Part shown: one piece after another, positions 12,777 through 21,307 of the stretch | How positions within the stretch are numbered: the first letter of the stretch is position 1 | Layout of the letters: every line of letters begins with the position of its first letter | Virus record (IMG/VR): IMGVR_UViG_3300042902_000053 | Location: 1-23,196 of that record | DNA: 23,196 nucleotides | Source of the DNA: a virus | Strand: one strand, 5' to 3' | Made by a program: the position numbers and the translations under genes | Notes under the pieces: model-generated | What the model was told of the DNA's origin: nothing | Databases searched by the model: none | Seen by the model: only the letters and a program-made list of their open reading frames with translations

Positions 12777-14126
12777 TTAATGAGCATTAAATTCCCAAGG
12801 ATTGGGTTCACCAGGATTAGCCCAAGGTTCAGACCAACTACTCCAATCATACCAATCATTCCAGGGATTATTTTCGCCATATCCACTACCTGCACCACCA
12901 TAAGGCATATACCAGTTATTTGAATTCAAGTAAGGGTCGCCATAAGTATTATAGGGGTCATTTTCATAAGAATTATTATCTGGATATCCGGGGAAATAGT
13001 AATTAGAACTAGTATTATAGTTACCAGGAGTCCCAGTCGGCATCTGAGATTGATATCCAGTAAATTGATTACCACCCATATTATTAGGAGTATTATACCC
13101 CATAGGTGTAGAACCTGATGGTCCAGCATTGGGTTGACCACCACCACCACCACCACCACCTAGATATGGAATTATACTACCAGCCTTTTCCAATAGTTTT
13201 TCCCACCATGCTTTATCTTGTGTCTGTCCACCATACGCATTAATCTGAGCACCAAGTAATCCAAGACCAGTCTGATTACGTAACTGCTCAAGATTGATTC
13301 TATTCTGGTAAGCTTGTAGAGCCTGATTACCAAACATACTAGACATACCAGGAGTAGTTCCATATAGACTAGTTCGACCACTCAATGCTGCTAATTGATT
13401 CTGACGGAGATTCTGCAAGGACTGTTCAGATAGTTGTTGTGCCTGCAAATCTGCGTTCTGATTTGACATGCTGGCTTGCAACATTCTACCTGCATCCTGA
13501 CTAGCAAGACCCCCCATTGTGCTACCAATATTAGTAAGACCGGAAAGTCCAGCAAGTCTACCCTGTCTAATAGCATCTGCTAACTGTGCATTAACAGTAG
13601 TTGTAGCATCAGCCATTTGACCCGGTAATTCTCTCTGAGCCTTACTAGCGGCAGCGATATAATTAGGAGAACCACCACTTCCACCTAATGCTCGCGCACG
13701 ATTCATCTCCATCATCGTATTGCCATATGCAGAACGAATTGGAGAAATACCACGCGCTCTCAACTCCTGAATATCAGTAGGTGAATACCCACCTGTCTGG
13801 GCGAATTCACTATATCCAGGAGCAGCTTGACGCATATATCCATAAGCTTCCTGTTGTTCAGCAGGATTAGTAGCCTTAACATTCTGGTAATTAAATTTTG
13901 TTGGCCCACCAAGATTATTAGCAAAATTCTGGTATCCGCCCATAATATTGCTATAATCTTCTTTATTTTGGTCAACAGCACCCATATAGTTATTCCACAT
14001 CTGTTGAGATTGTGGAATATACTCCTTTTCAAGAGGAGTCTGCTGACTCATCAGATTTTGATACCAGCTTCCTGCTCGCTGACCAACACCACTTAGTTCA
14101 TTATTACGCGAGTTGTCTTTTCCCAT
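12777..14126 (-). CDS. Internal/ejection-type virion protein, Gly/Asn/Gln-rich
   Basis: A 449-residue protein; AAGGTG precedes the ATG and the gene overlaps the GNAT-like gene by 34 nt. Residues 1-310 are Ala/Gln-rich helix (DAIRQGRLAGLSGLTNIGST; ADLQAQQLSEQSLQNLRQNQ), like pore or ejection proteins. A run of eight Gly (from the (ACC)8 tract) leads to a Gly/Asn/Tyr-rich tail with NPWNDWYDWSSWSEPW. The tail is probably disordered or adhesive. Small oligomeric proteins of this composition in podoviruses extend the tail through the envelope. Role is inferred from composition and position. Confidence 0.55.
   Translation of the reverse strand: MGKDNSRNNELSGVGQRAGSWYQNLMSQQTPLEKEYIPQSQQMWNNYMGAVDQNKEDYSNIMGGYQNFANNLGGPTKFNYQNVKATNPAEQQEAYGYMRQAAPGYSEFAQTGGYSPTDIQELRARGISPIRSAYGNTMMEMNRARALGGSGGSPNYIAAASKAQRELPGQMADATTTVNAQLADAIRQGRLAGLSGLTNIGSTMGGLASQDAGRMLQASMSNQNADLQAQQLSEQSLQNLRQNQLAALSGRTSLYGTTPGMSSMFGNQALQAYQNRINLEQLRNQTGLGLLGAQINAYGGQTQDKAWWEKLLEKAGSIIPYLGGGGGGGGQPNAGPSGSTPMGYNTPNNMGGNQFTGYQSQMPTGTPGNYNTSSNYYFPGYPDNNSYENDPYNTYGDPYLNSNNWYMPYGGAGSGYGENNPWNDWYDWSSWSEPWANPGEPNPWEFNAH
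13137..13160. repeat. (ACC)8 trinucleotide repeat
   Basis: Eight tandem ACC units on the + strand encode eight consecutive Gly on the - strand in the 449-residue protein. Copy number could change by slippage without a frameshift. Confidence 0.85.
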
Positions 14127-14503
14127 TTTGGCACCTTTATAGCCAAAGCCGGACTGCGAGGAAAGAATCCATGTCTAACTAAATGGCGTGCATACGCATC
14201 ATTATCTTTAATAAATGCAACTATTTCTTCCAATCCAAATCTATTACCTAAGTATAATACTGCTTTTTGAGCTTCAATCAAAGCACGACCAATTTTAGTA
14301 CTATCCTTATCTTTATCTGTCACTAAGACAGCTTCACCTATCATTTGAACACCACCAGCTATCAGCATTTCATCATTATCTTCAATTATAAATGCACCAT
14401 AGAAATTATTAAAAAAATCAGGAAATTCCAGGTCAGGATAATGCTTATGGTGTAGTTTCCTAGCCTTATCCACATCTTCGCGTTTCATTCCACGAACATT
14501 CAT
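14093..14503 (-). CDS. GNAT-like acyltransferase-fold protein
   Basis: I choose the ATG at 14503, which overlaps the endolysin stop as ATGA; an upstream start (14551) would add 16 residues. The product (136 aa, MNVRGMKREDVDKARKLHHK) has the layout of small acetyltransferase-fold proteins: an N-terminal helix, IIEDNDEMLIAGGVQMI as central strands, then TDKDKDSTKIGRALIEAQKA. The usual acetyl-CoA motif (Q/R-x-x-G-x-G/A) is degenerate. It lies between the endolysin and the ejection-type proteins, where some podoviruses carry an acyltransferase-like internal virion protein. Catalytic activity is doubtful. Confidence 0.55.
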   Translation of the reverse strand: MNVRGMKREDVDKARKLHHKHYPDLEFPDFFNNFYGAFIIEDNDEMLIAGGVQMIGEAVLVTDKDKDSTKIGRALIEAQKAVLYLGNRFGLEEIVAFIKDNDAYARHLVRHGFFPRSPALAIKVPKWEKTTRVIMN

Positions 14504-14991
14504 GAGTCTATCGCTCCATATCTCAAATTTTGAGCTATTCTTCGCGCCCATCCTTTACCATGATGAGGCCAATTTTTTAGTTTAGTCATAAATTCTAGTC
14601 TTTCAGCATTTAATCGCATAATCATATCAGATTCGGTAGCTCTACTAGCTGCACCCTGACTAATTGGACCCCAATGTCCATCATCTGCTACACCTAATGC
14701 ACGTTGAAAATAACGAATAGCAGTTCCAATACCAGAATTAACAGCAAAGTCGAATAGTTGAAAAGTTACGCTATCCGGTAAATCTTTAGCATCAATTCTA
14801 AGCCAAAAATCTGTATAATAAATGAATTTCGCATCTTCTCTAGTTAAGTTTTTAATATCTAAATGGGGATATACCCGTTTGGATATACCCCATTTAGTTT
14901 CACCACCAGGGTCATTAGGGTCATTTGTATAACCCCCTTCATGCCCTATTAGCCGATTAAAAACATCATCCCAGGACAATCTCATCACCAT
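14500..14991 (-). CDS. GH108 peptidoglycan hydrolase (endolysin)
   Basis: About 163 residues. The start is ambiguous: TTG 14994, ATG 14991 and ATG 14985 are all in frame, and the gene overlaps the preceding one by 26 nt with the start I chose. The N-terminal domain has HEGGYTNDPNDPGGETKWGI (17-36), the signature of glycoside hydrolase family 108, with Glu18 the likely catalytic acid. The C-terminal half (DFAVNSGIGTAIRYFQRALG) matches the peptidoglycan-binding domain usually joined to it. It should cleave murein between MurNAc and GlcNAc, for lysis or, given its place among virion genes, for entry. There is no signal peptide and no holin-like neighbour in the window. Confidence 0.88.
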   Translation of the reverse strand: MVMRLSWDDVFNRLIGHEGGYTNDPNDPGGETKWGISKRVYPHLDIKNLTREDAKFIYYTDFWLRIDAKDLPDSVTFQLFDFAVNSGIGTAIRYFQRALGVADDGHWGPISQGAASRATESDMIMRLNAERLEFMTKLKNWPHHGKGWARRIAQNLRYGAIDS

Positions 14992-15292
14992 CAATAGTTA
15001 TAGTCATGACATTATTAGTGCCAGCGAATGCTTCGACAATTTCTGCGGCTTCAAGAACATAGTAACAGAAATGGTCAAGCACAGCACCAGCCGCGATACT
15101 ATAAGCATCGAAAAGTCTAGTAGCAGCAGCATCAGCACCAATAGAAATAGTAAGTGTTACAGCAGCACCAGTTGGATTTTCAACATGAATATGTCGAATT
15201 ACTGTCTTAGTTGCTGCTGGACAAGTATACTGTGTTGCAGCAGCATTAGTTAACAGTAAAGGTCCAGCGAGTCTTTTTGGGATTCTAGCCAT
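14966..15292 (-). CDS. Small virion protein, tail or decoration type
   Basis: A 108-residue beta-rich protein with a perfect ribosome binding site (AGGAG, 7 nt before ATG). It begins MARIPKRLAGPLLLTNAAAT and contains TKTVIRHIHVENPTGAAVTL and GADAAATRLFDAYSIAAGAVLD. I recall near-identical patterns in environmental phage tail or capsid-associated proteins, with strands like an immunoglobulin or jelly-roll fold. It follows the 400-residue tail protein and overlaps the endolysin. A virion role is likely; tail versus head is unresolved. Confidence 0.6.
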   Translation of the reverse strand: MARIPKRLAGPLLLTNAAATQYTCPAATKTVIRHIHVENPTGAAVTLTISIGADAAATRLFDAYSIAAGAVLDHFCYYVLEAAEIVEAFAGTNNVMTITIDGDEIVLG

Positions 15293-15301
15293 TGTTTTCT
15301 C

Positions 15302-16504
15302 CTACTTATCCATTATAAAAAGGGTTGCAAAATATGCTGGCGCAGCCGAAGTCTGTAATCCTTGATAACCCCCAAGAATACATGCATTACTCGGAATCCA
15401 AAGTCCAGGTTCAGAATATGCAACTTCTCGTCCTGTGCTAACAGTGGGAGGCATATTAATTGTAATTATTCTAGCAATTAATAGACTAATAGTTGGTGAA
15501 CCCGATGGAGCCAATGAAGTGCCTAAAGTAATACTTTCAATAGATTTTACACCACTATCATTTGCTTCAAGTGCAAACCATACAATTGTTCCTATAACAG
15601 CTGTAGCCGGAATCATTAATCCCGCAGCATTACTAAGAAATGCTGTTCTACCTGCTGCTCCAGCACTATTTGTATAACTAATAGTTGAATTATATATGGC
15701 TGCTGCATTTGTAGTTGCTACAGTAACTAGTAAACCAATTCTACATCCCTCACCTTTTGTATCTCCATTATCATCACGAGCTGGTAATGTAGGTGTAGTA
15801 ATTGCTTGTGCTCCAGTTGTAGTTGGAACAAGACCTGAATTCACCCATAAAACATCATAGAACCAAAATGAATCCAAATACTGTGACCAAAACTCTATTC
15901 TCGTAAGATAACGACGATATCCAGTTGCTACAATAGGTAAAGGAACACATCCTCCATCATTAGTAGCGTCTAATCCATCTGTAATTCTACCATCTACACC
16001 CGGAGTCCCAGGGGACCAAGGACCAAATGTTCCATTATCTTTACTCCAACAATAATGATAATATTGTGCATCTGCTGCTAATAATGCCTTTTTAATAGGA
16101 ATTACATAACTAGTACCTTGTCTTAAATATTCATAAGTCTGTCTTAATCGTCCAAATTCATCATGAATTGTAAATCCATTTTCAGGAGTATACATTAATG
16201 ATTCATTATAATTAAGAGTAGCTTTATAAATTATATATTTAACTGCACTAACATCTTTTTGAACTGTTACTACCTGGGGTGTTACTCCTCTATTAATAAT
16301 ATTTAGTAACTTTACACCACGATATGTTGATGCCGCAGGTGCAGCAAGAACTGAAGTAGTTGTTGCAGTTGTAATTGTGCCTTGCACAGTTCCTGGAGTA
16401 TGCGCAATAGCAGTAGTATCTATAAAAGTAATAAGATAGTCAGTATTCAACGCTGCTGCGGTAATAACTTCTAACGTATGCGTTGTATCAGTTAGTCCTA
16501 TCAC
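15302..16504 (-). CDS. Beta-rich tail protein (about 400 aa)
   Basis: I choose GTG 16504, which overlaps the preceding stop as GTGA and has GGGG upstream; a TTG at 16516 would add four residues. Residues 1-130 (TDTTHTLEVITAAALNTDYL; STYRGVKLLNIINRGVTPQV; YNESLMYTPENGFTIHDEFG) follow a pattern I recall in phage tail fibre/decoration domains. The remainder is beta-rich with conserved aromatics (YLTRIEFWSQYLDSFWFYDV) and a short GPWSPGTPGVDG segment. It lies just after the collagen-like fibre and probably belongs to the same tail or fibre structure. Confidence 0.6.
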   Translation of the reverse strand: MIGLTDTTHTLEVITAAALNTDYLITFIDTTAIAHTPGTVQGTITTATTTSVLAAPAASTYRGVKLLNIINRGVTPQVVTVQKDVSAVKYIIYKATLNYNESLMYTPENGFTIHDEFGRLRQTYEYLRQGTSYVIPIKKALLAADAQYYHYCWSKDNGTFGPWSPGTPGVDGRITDGLDATNDGGCVPLPIVATGYRRYLTRIEFWSQYLDSFWFYDVLWVNSGLVPTTTGAQAITTPTLPARDDNGDTKGEGCRIGLLVTVATTNAAAIYNSTISYTNSAGAAGRTAFLSNAAGLMIPATAVIGTIVWFALEANDSGVKSIESITLGTSLAPSGSPTISLLIARIITINMPPTVSTGREVAYSEPGLWIPSNACILGGYQGLQTSAAPAYFATLFIMDK

Positions 16505-17787
16505 AATGCACCCCAAATTATCAAATTAAGAGCCTGAGCCATAGTTAATCCACCGCCCCCTCCACCACCAGCCGGACCTTGTGGACCTGGAATAATATAT
16601 GGATGTTCAGGTTCTTCTGCATCTAATCCAGGTATTCCGACTCCCGGTATACCTTGTATACCTTGTGGACCCGGCATTGGAAGTTGACCAGCAATAGGAG
16701 CATTAGTATAACTTTGATGTGTAGCTCCTTCAAAATAAGTAGTTACACTGACATTCGCTGGTCCAGATACTCTAGCTACATATAGCTTATATACTAATCT
16801 CTGAGTATCCAATAGAACTACATCAGCAAGATTGTAGAAATCAAAATTAACTTCATCTATCGAAGTATCTGTAAAAGAATCAGAATAAGATGAACCAATC
16901 AGAGTTTCACCTGTTCCGTCAGCATTACAGTAATAGATTTCCATCAAATATCTAGCAAAGCCACCAACTGTCGTAACTGCACCGTGAATATGAGAATCCT
17001 CTTTACCAGCTAGATAAGCATATACTCCAGGAACTCCAAGAGGAGTAGCAAATGAAACAAGTAGATTATCACCAACTCCAGCACATACCTGAACTATAGT
17101 AGATTCAGCATTAGCAGAAGGAGTTAATTGAGCTATCTTATACCCCGCCAAATCAGAAGCATCAGTGTTATTAAACCAGAATGTTACACCAGAATTTCCA
17201 CCAGTTAATCCTCGCGGACCTACTGCACCAGGAATTCCATCAAAACCTATTTCACCAATTTCACCATCTATACCAGGTGTTCCTGGAGCACCAGTAGCAC
17301 CAATAGAACCAGTCTCACCTGTAGCACCAGCTTGTCCTGGGTCGCCATCTATACCATCTTCACCATCAATAGCTAACATTGATATACCAGGTAATCCTGA
17401 TGGTCCCGGTAAACCATCAATACCTATTCTACCTGGTGGCCCTGGTACTCCTTCTCCCCCTTCTTCACCATCTATAGATAGAGGTAAAGCAGCGGATATA
17501 ATTCTTCTACCAAGAGCATCATTAAATTGAATCCCTGCGCCAGCTATTTCTTGCAAAGAATTAGGAAGTCCTACCTCCTTATTCTTTGTAAGATATGTAG
17601 CTCCTAATAGTCCTATTCCTCCACCACCGCCTCCGCTACCACCACTAATTGCTGATTGCGTGGCAGTAATTTCTCCTCGCAAGAAATCAATTAACTGATT
17701 AATTACTTGATATAGAGCAAAATTCTCCTGTTGTAACCCCGAGGTTAACAACTGAGATTTTAGTCTATCCAATACATTAGCAGCCAT
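16501..17787 (-). CDS. Collagen-repeat tail fibre protein
   Basis: A 428-residue protein whose ATG overlaps the preceding stop (TAATG). Residues 1-40 form a helix (LDRLKSQLLTSGLQQENFAL) that may trimerise and attach the fibre. Gly-X-Y repeats run from about 107 to 197, with one break (ISMLAID), and again at about 371-412 (GPQGIQGIPGVGIPG, GPQGPAG). Between them is a beta-rich domain (200-365) with a possible receptor or structural role. Such repeats form a triple helix in phage fibres. Gly-rich stretches (GGSGGGGGG near 49, seven Gly near the C-terminus) act as hinges. Assignment as a fibre is strong; the receptor is unknown. Confidence 0.8.
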   Translation of the reverse strand: MAANVLDRLKSQLLTSGLQQENFALYQVINQLIDFLRGEITATQSAISGGSGGGGGGIGLLGATYLTKNKEVGLPNSLQEIAGAGIQFNDALGRRIISAALPLSIDGEEGGEGVPGPPGRIGIDGLPGPSGLPGISMLAIDGEDGIDGDPGQAGATGETGSIGATGAPGTPGIDGEIGEIGFDGIPGAVGPRGLTGGNSGVTFWFNNTDASDLAGYKIAQLTPSANAESTIVQVCAGVGDNLLVSFATPLGVPGVYAYLAGKEDSHIHGAVTTVGGFARYLMEIYYCNADGTGETLIGSSYSDSFTDTSIDEVNFDFYNLADVVLLDTQRLVYKLYVARVSGPANVSVTTYFEGATHQSYTNAPIAGQLPMPGPQGIQGIPGVGIPGLDAEEPEHPYIIPGPQGPAGGGGGGGLTMAQALNLIIWGAL

Positions 17788-18086
17788 TATGCGGGATACT
17801 CCATCGCAACAGGCTTAGCGAAGATTATAATACGCTGAATTTGGAACCATTCATCTATAGTATCAACATGACCTACAAGTCTAATTCGCTGAGATTGAAG
17901 GTTAGCCAATCTAAGAGGTTCAAATCTAGTAGTTGGAGTCATAGGAACATCAACTAGATTTTGAACTTGAATATCATCTAAATCAGCTAAATCAAGCTGC
18001 AAATTGCCAGAACCAGTCACTCGCATCTTAACAGACACGATATGATGTTCATATTCACCACCTTGATTTCTTTTAGCCACCAACAT
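17787..18086 (-). CDS. Small virion-cluster protein (99 aa)
   Basis: Starts MLVAKRNQGGEYEHHIVSVK, overlapping the 943-residue gene by 14 nt and ending one base into the fibre gene. The sequence is beta-rich (MRVTGSGNLQLDLADLDDIQ) with a hydrophobic C-terminal strand IQRIIIFAKPV, and has no motif I recognise. Its place between the lectin-like tail protein and the collagen fibre suggests a small tail connector or assembly protein. This is inference from position. Confidence 0.55.
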   Translation of the reverse strand: MLVAKRNQGGEYEHHIVSVKMRVTGSGNLQLDLADLDDIQVQNLVDVPMTPTTRFEPLRLANLQSQRIRLVGHVDTIDEWFQIQRIIIFAKPVAMEYPA

Positions 18087-20904
18087 ACCCCGTCTTAAAT
18101 AGAGGGTCAGCTATTTTTACATCAACTGTTTCGGTATTATTTCCAGTATAAAAAGTATCATTTCGCTTATTTGGAACTAATGTATAGATTCCAGAAAGAT
18201 TTTTAACTACTAAAAATGCAGGTTGACCATTAAAATCTAATCCCCCTTCTCCTACACCAGAAGGATTATAAGGTGCATTTACCCACGGACCAGTTGTAGG
18301 ACCACTAGGAGGGTAAAAATCTCCATTATTCCAACCTGCTGTATCTCCAAGTATCACAAATACATCATATATAATTCCATTAGCATTTAATGTGCTACCA
18401 ACATATATTTGGTCCGGCCCTCCGGCAATAATTCCAGTAGTTATATTAGTAGCTACAGTATTAACTACAGAACTGTTATTGCCGGTATGAGAAGGGTCAC
18501 GAAAAATAGAATTCGCATTATGTGGCACAACTAATGCAAATAGAGGCCATCTTCCTGTAGTAAGAGGAAGATTAATTACTCTAAAAGCATTTGCATCTCC
18601 TACATAAGATGTAATCTGAACTGCTACAAATCCATAAGGGTCAGTGGTTCTCCAAAGACTATAATTTGCCTGATTTCTATTAGCAACGACATTATTTGAA
18701 TCAAGTAACAAACTTCCAATAGCAAAACTTCCCCAATTATTTTGAGCTGTTCCATTCAAAATACCACCAGTAATACCAGCAAATCCTGGTCCTTTGTAAT
18801 TTAATACATTAGTGCCTCCAACCGAACTCAAATATTCTGTCTGAGTAAATCCTGCTTGAGGAGTAAAATTAGGGTCAAATAAGGATATAATTGCACTACT
18901 AAGAGCTGCTGGATAATTGAACACTCCATCAAGAGTAAATCTAGTTCCAGGGTCACAAAATGCAATATACTGATAAGTTACACCAGCTTTATTAATATTA
19001 GGAGCTAATCCTGTAACTGTAAATTTGGTTTGACCAGTATTATCCATCCAACATCTAGAAAGATAATTATTAGCAACTTCTTGGGTTAATCCTTTGTTAG
19101 CTACCCATCCAGCACCAAAACTCTTAGCTCCTACACCTGCACCACCAGATAATCCTCTAATCCAAATGAAATGCGCAGGCGCAGGAAGGTCAATAGTTGT
19201 AGTTCCATCATTTCCAACATAGGTTCCTCCTACTGCAAATACTGGACCGTCAGGAACTCCAGAAAAAGCAGGAGGAAGTGCCCACATGGAGTTTTGATAT
19301 TTTGCATTATGATGAAACAAATTATTCGATAAGTCAATAGGAAATGTGGGGTCATCTTCTTTTCCCCATACTCCTATATATTCAATAGCAACTAAGCCTC
19401 CAAAAACAGTTTGACTTACAGCACTATTAGGATGTTCTAATATAAATTTAACTGGAACTATACTTGTTGGGACAGTTAATCCCGTAGGATTATAAAGAAT
19501 TCCACCCCAGTTGTAGTCTCCTGAATAGGCAGTTGCTTTATATACATAAGCTCCACCTGCTATACTATATCCAACTCTACCTGCGCCTCCAGCCCCTTGA
19601 AAAACATTAAATCCTGCCCAAAATGCTACAGGTCCAATAATTCCCCCAGGCATACCATACTCATCAGTTTCTTCACTTAATACTTCAATAGTTGCTAAAG
19701 CTGTAGTGCTTACGGGAGCAGATTGGTCTGAATTTCTTGGACCCATAAACTGATTTATCATCTCAATAGTGCCAGTATAATCAGTAAGAGTTCCAGAGCT
19801 AGTGCGTTGAACTCTTATATGACTACCATATATCCAATCAAGACTATTTAGGCTTTCTACCCCCAAAAGTTCAGGAACATCTGCACAAATCCAGTCATCT
19901 ACATCTATACTCCAAAGAGTTTCTTGAGCAGATATCTGGCCCAAAAAACTATGTCTATGATATGTAGCATTATCTATTCCCGTTCCACTATTATCAGTAA
20001 CATCAACAGTTGGAACATGATTAATATAAAGTCTAAATCTTCCTGTATCTGCAACATCGGCTGCAAATTTAATAAGAACATCAAATAGATACCATTTTCC
20101 TAAGGTAAAAGTAAAAGAAGAAGTATGTAGTAAAGTTTGGCCACCAACACTTCCATTATAGATTAGAACTGTTCCACTGGTATCAATTCTAATATCTATA
20201 GCTTGATTAGTTGGATTATAAGCATAAGCTCTCCAAACAATGTATTCATTAGTTCCAAGATTATTTACACGAACATAAAATCGTTCCCAAGAAGTTTTAG
20301 GAGTTAATCCTGTTCTAAATTGGTCTGTATATCTATCTTGATATGCAAGGGAAATATTACTACCTCTAATAGCAATTCCCATTCCCTCGCCAGTTCTTGA
20401 AGCTACTCTACTTCCAGCTTGAGAAAGACCAGTTGTATATGCTCCTTCTTCAAAATTTCCAGATGTTTCAAATCCAGTAATCCATCTACGTTGAGGAATA
20501 GGAACTGTAGGTGGAACTCCCGCAACATCATTACTTTGAAAGAGTATAACTCCCCACCAAACTAAATGTAAAGTTTGACCCCCTGCCTGTGGAGGATTTC
20601 CTACTTGACCTGGAACATCAACAAAATCAACATCACTTTTTAGATAATATCCAGAAGGCTGTGGATGACTAATTTCATAACCTAGTCCTGGAACAGCAGG
20701 AATACCATATGGCATTGAACCATATATTCCTTTAGTTCCTGTAATTGGACCCCCTCCGACAAGAGGCCAAGTAATACCAAATGTAGAAGCAGCAGTAAGT
20801 GGACAATGCCCAAAACCATTACCACCTGCTAGAGCAATAGCAGCATTATACTCTATTTGGTCAGAAAACCAAATTACATAATTTGCGTATGCTGTATAAG
20901 ACAT
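18073..20904 (-). CDS. Lectin-like tail protein (943 aa)
   Basis: A 943-residue protein whose ATG overlaps the preceding stop by one base. The segment at about 145-345 (RWITGFETSGNFEEGAY; ERFYVRVNNLG; GKWYLFDVLIKFAADVADTG; RFRLYINHVPTVDV) has the strand pattern of a concanavalin A-like/LamG lectin domain, which often binds carbohydrates. Another region with similar composition lies at about 560-820. It is rich in Gly, Thr and aromatics, typical of adhesive tail proteins. No depolymerase catalytic motif was identified. It is the best candidate for receptor binding or a tail spike. Confidence 0.65.
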   Translation of the reverse strand: MSYTAYANYVIWFSDQIEYNAAIALAGGNGFGHCPLTAASTFGITWPLVGGGPITGTKGIYGSMPYGIPAVPGLGYEISHPQPSGYYLKSDVDFVDVPGQVGNPPQAGGQTLHLVWWGVILFQSNDVAGVPPTVPIPQRRWITGFETSGNFEEGAYTTGLSQAGSRVASRTGEGMGIAIRGSNISLAYQDRYTDQFRTGLTPKTSWERFYVRVNNLGTNEYIVWRAYAYNPTNQAIDIRIDTSGTVLIYNGSVGGQTLLHTSSFTFTLGKWYLFDVLIKFAADVADTGRFRLYINHVPTVDVTDNSGTGIDNATYHRHSFLGQISAQETLWSIDVDDWICADVPELLGVESLNSLDWIYGSHIRVQRTSSGTLTDYTGTIEMINQFMGPRNSDQSAPVSTTALATIEVLSEETDEYGMPGGIIGPVAFWAGFNVFQGAGGAGRVGYSIAGGAYVYKATAYSGDYNWGGILYNPTGLTVPTSIVPVKFILEHPNSAVSQTVFGGLVAIEYIGVWGKEDDPTFPIDLSNNLFHHNAKYQNSMWALPPAFSGVPDGPVFAVGGTYVGNDGTTTIDLPAPAHFIWIRGLSGGAGVGAKSFGAGWVANKGLTQEVANNYLSRCWMDNTGQTKFTVTGLAPNINKAGVTYQYIAFCDPGTRFTLDGVFNYPAALSSAIISLFDPNFTPQAGFTQTEYLSSVGGTNVLNYKGPGFAGITGGILNGTAQNNWGSFAIGSLLLDSNNVVANRNQANYSLWRTTDPYGFVAVQITSYVGDANAFRVINLPLTTGRWPLFALVVPHNANSIFRDPSHTGNNSSVVNTVATNITTGIIAGGPDQIYVGSTLNANGIIYDVFVILGDTAGWNNGDFYPPSGPTTGPWVNAPYNPSGVGEGGLDFNGQPAFLVVKNLSGIYTLVPNKRNDTFYTGNNTETVDVKIADPLFKTGYVGG

Positions 20905-21305
20905 TAGTATACGCTCCCACCAGTAAATGTAGGAGTAACGGTGATAACACTACCTGCAATAGGTATAAATGGCACGACGGGGAATCGTTCTGCCCACATC
21001 AACAATCCATCGGAATTTCTAACTACAAAATAACCATATACAGTTCCAGGAGCATTAATAACTCCAGTAAAATTCCATGTTTGAATTGCATATGAAGCGA
21101 GACTAGGAGAACCAGCCGCAATAACCCAATTAGCAAAGACTAATGGTTTAGAAGCATATCCTCCACCTACAATTTCTGTAAAACTACCAGCAACAGAATT
21201 GAAAAGGGGAGTTGCATTATTTCCATATAATTTTAATGTCAAATCAGGTGTAAGAATTTTAGTTAAAGCATCTACTTCTGCTACATCTGGAACTATAAGT
21301 GACAT
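20904..21305 (-). CDS. Conserved phage virion protein (133 aa)
   Basis: Begins MSLIVPDVAEVDALTKILTP; continues with LTLKLYGNN, a variable region with FTEIVGGGYASKPL, then YGYFVVRNSDGLLMWAERF and VTPTFTGG at the end. I recall this pattern (LYxNN, FTE..GGGYA, YGYFVV, WAERF) from small, widespread proteins in environmental phage structural clusters; their role is not established. It lies two bases after the nozzle-like gene, with an AGGTGT ribosome binding site. Probably a tail or head-completion component. Confidence 0.6.
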   Translation of the reverse strand: MSLIVPDVAEVDALTKILTPDLTLKLYGNNATPLFNSVAGSFTEIVGGGYASKPLVFANWVIAAGSPSLASYAIQTWNFTGVINAPGTVYGYFVVRNSDGLLMWAERFPVVPFIPIAGSVITVTPTFTGGSVY

Positions 21306-21307
21306 AG

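Noticed and set aside
17165-17530. Pro-rich 121-residue open frame on the + strand
   Set aside because: It is the reverse complement of the Gly-X-Y collagen repeats, so its Pro/Ser periodicity is a by-product.
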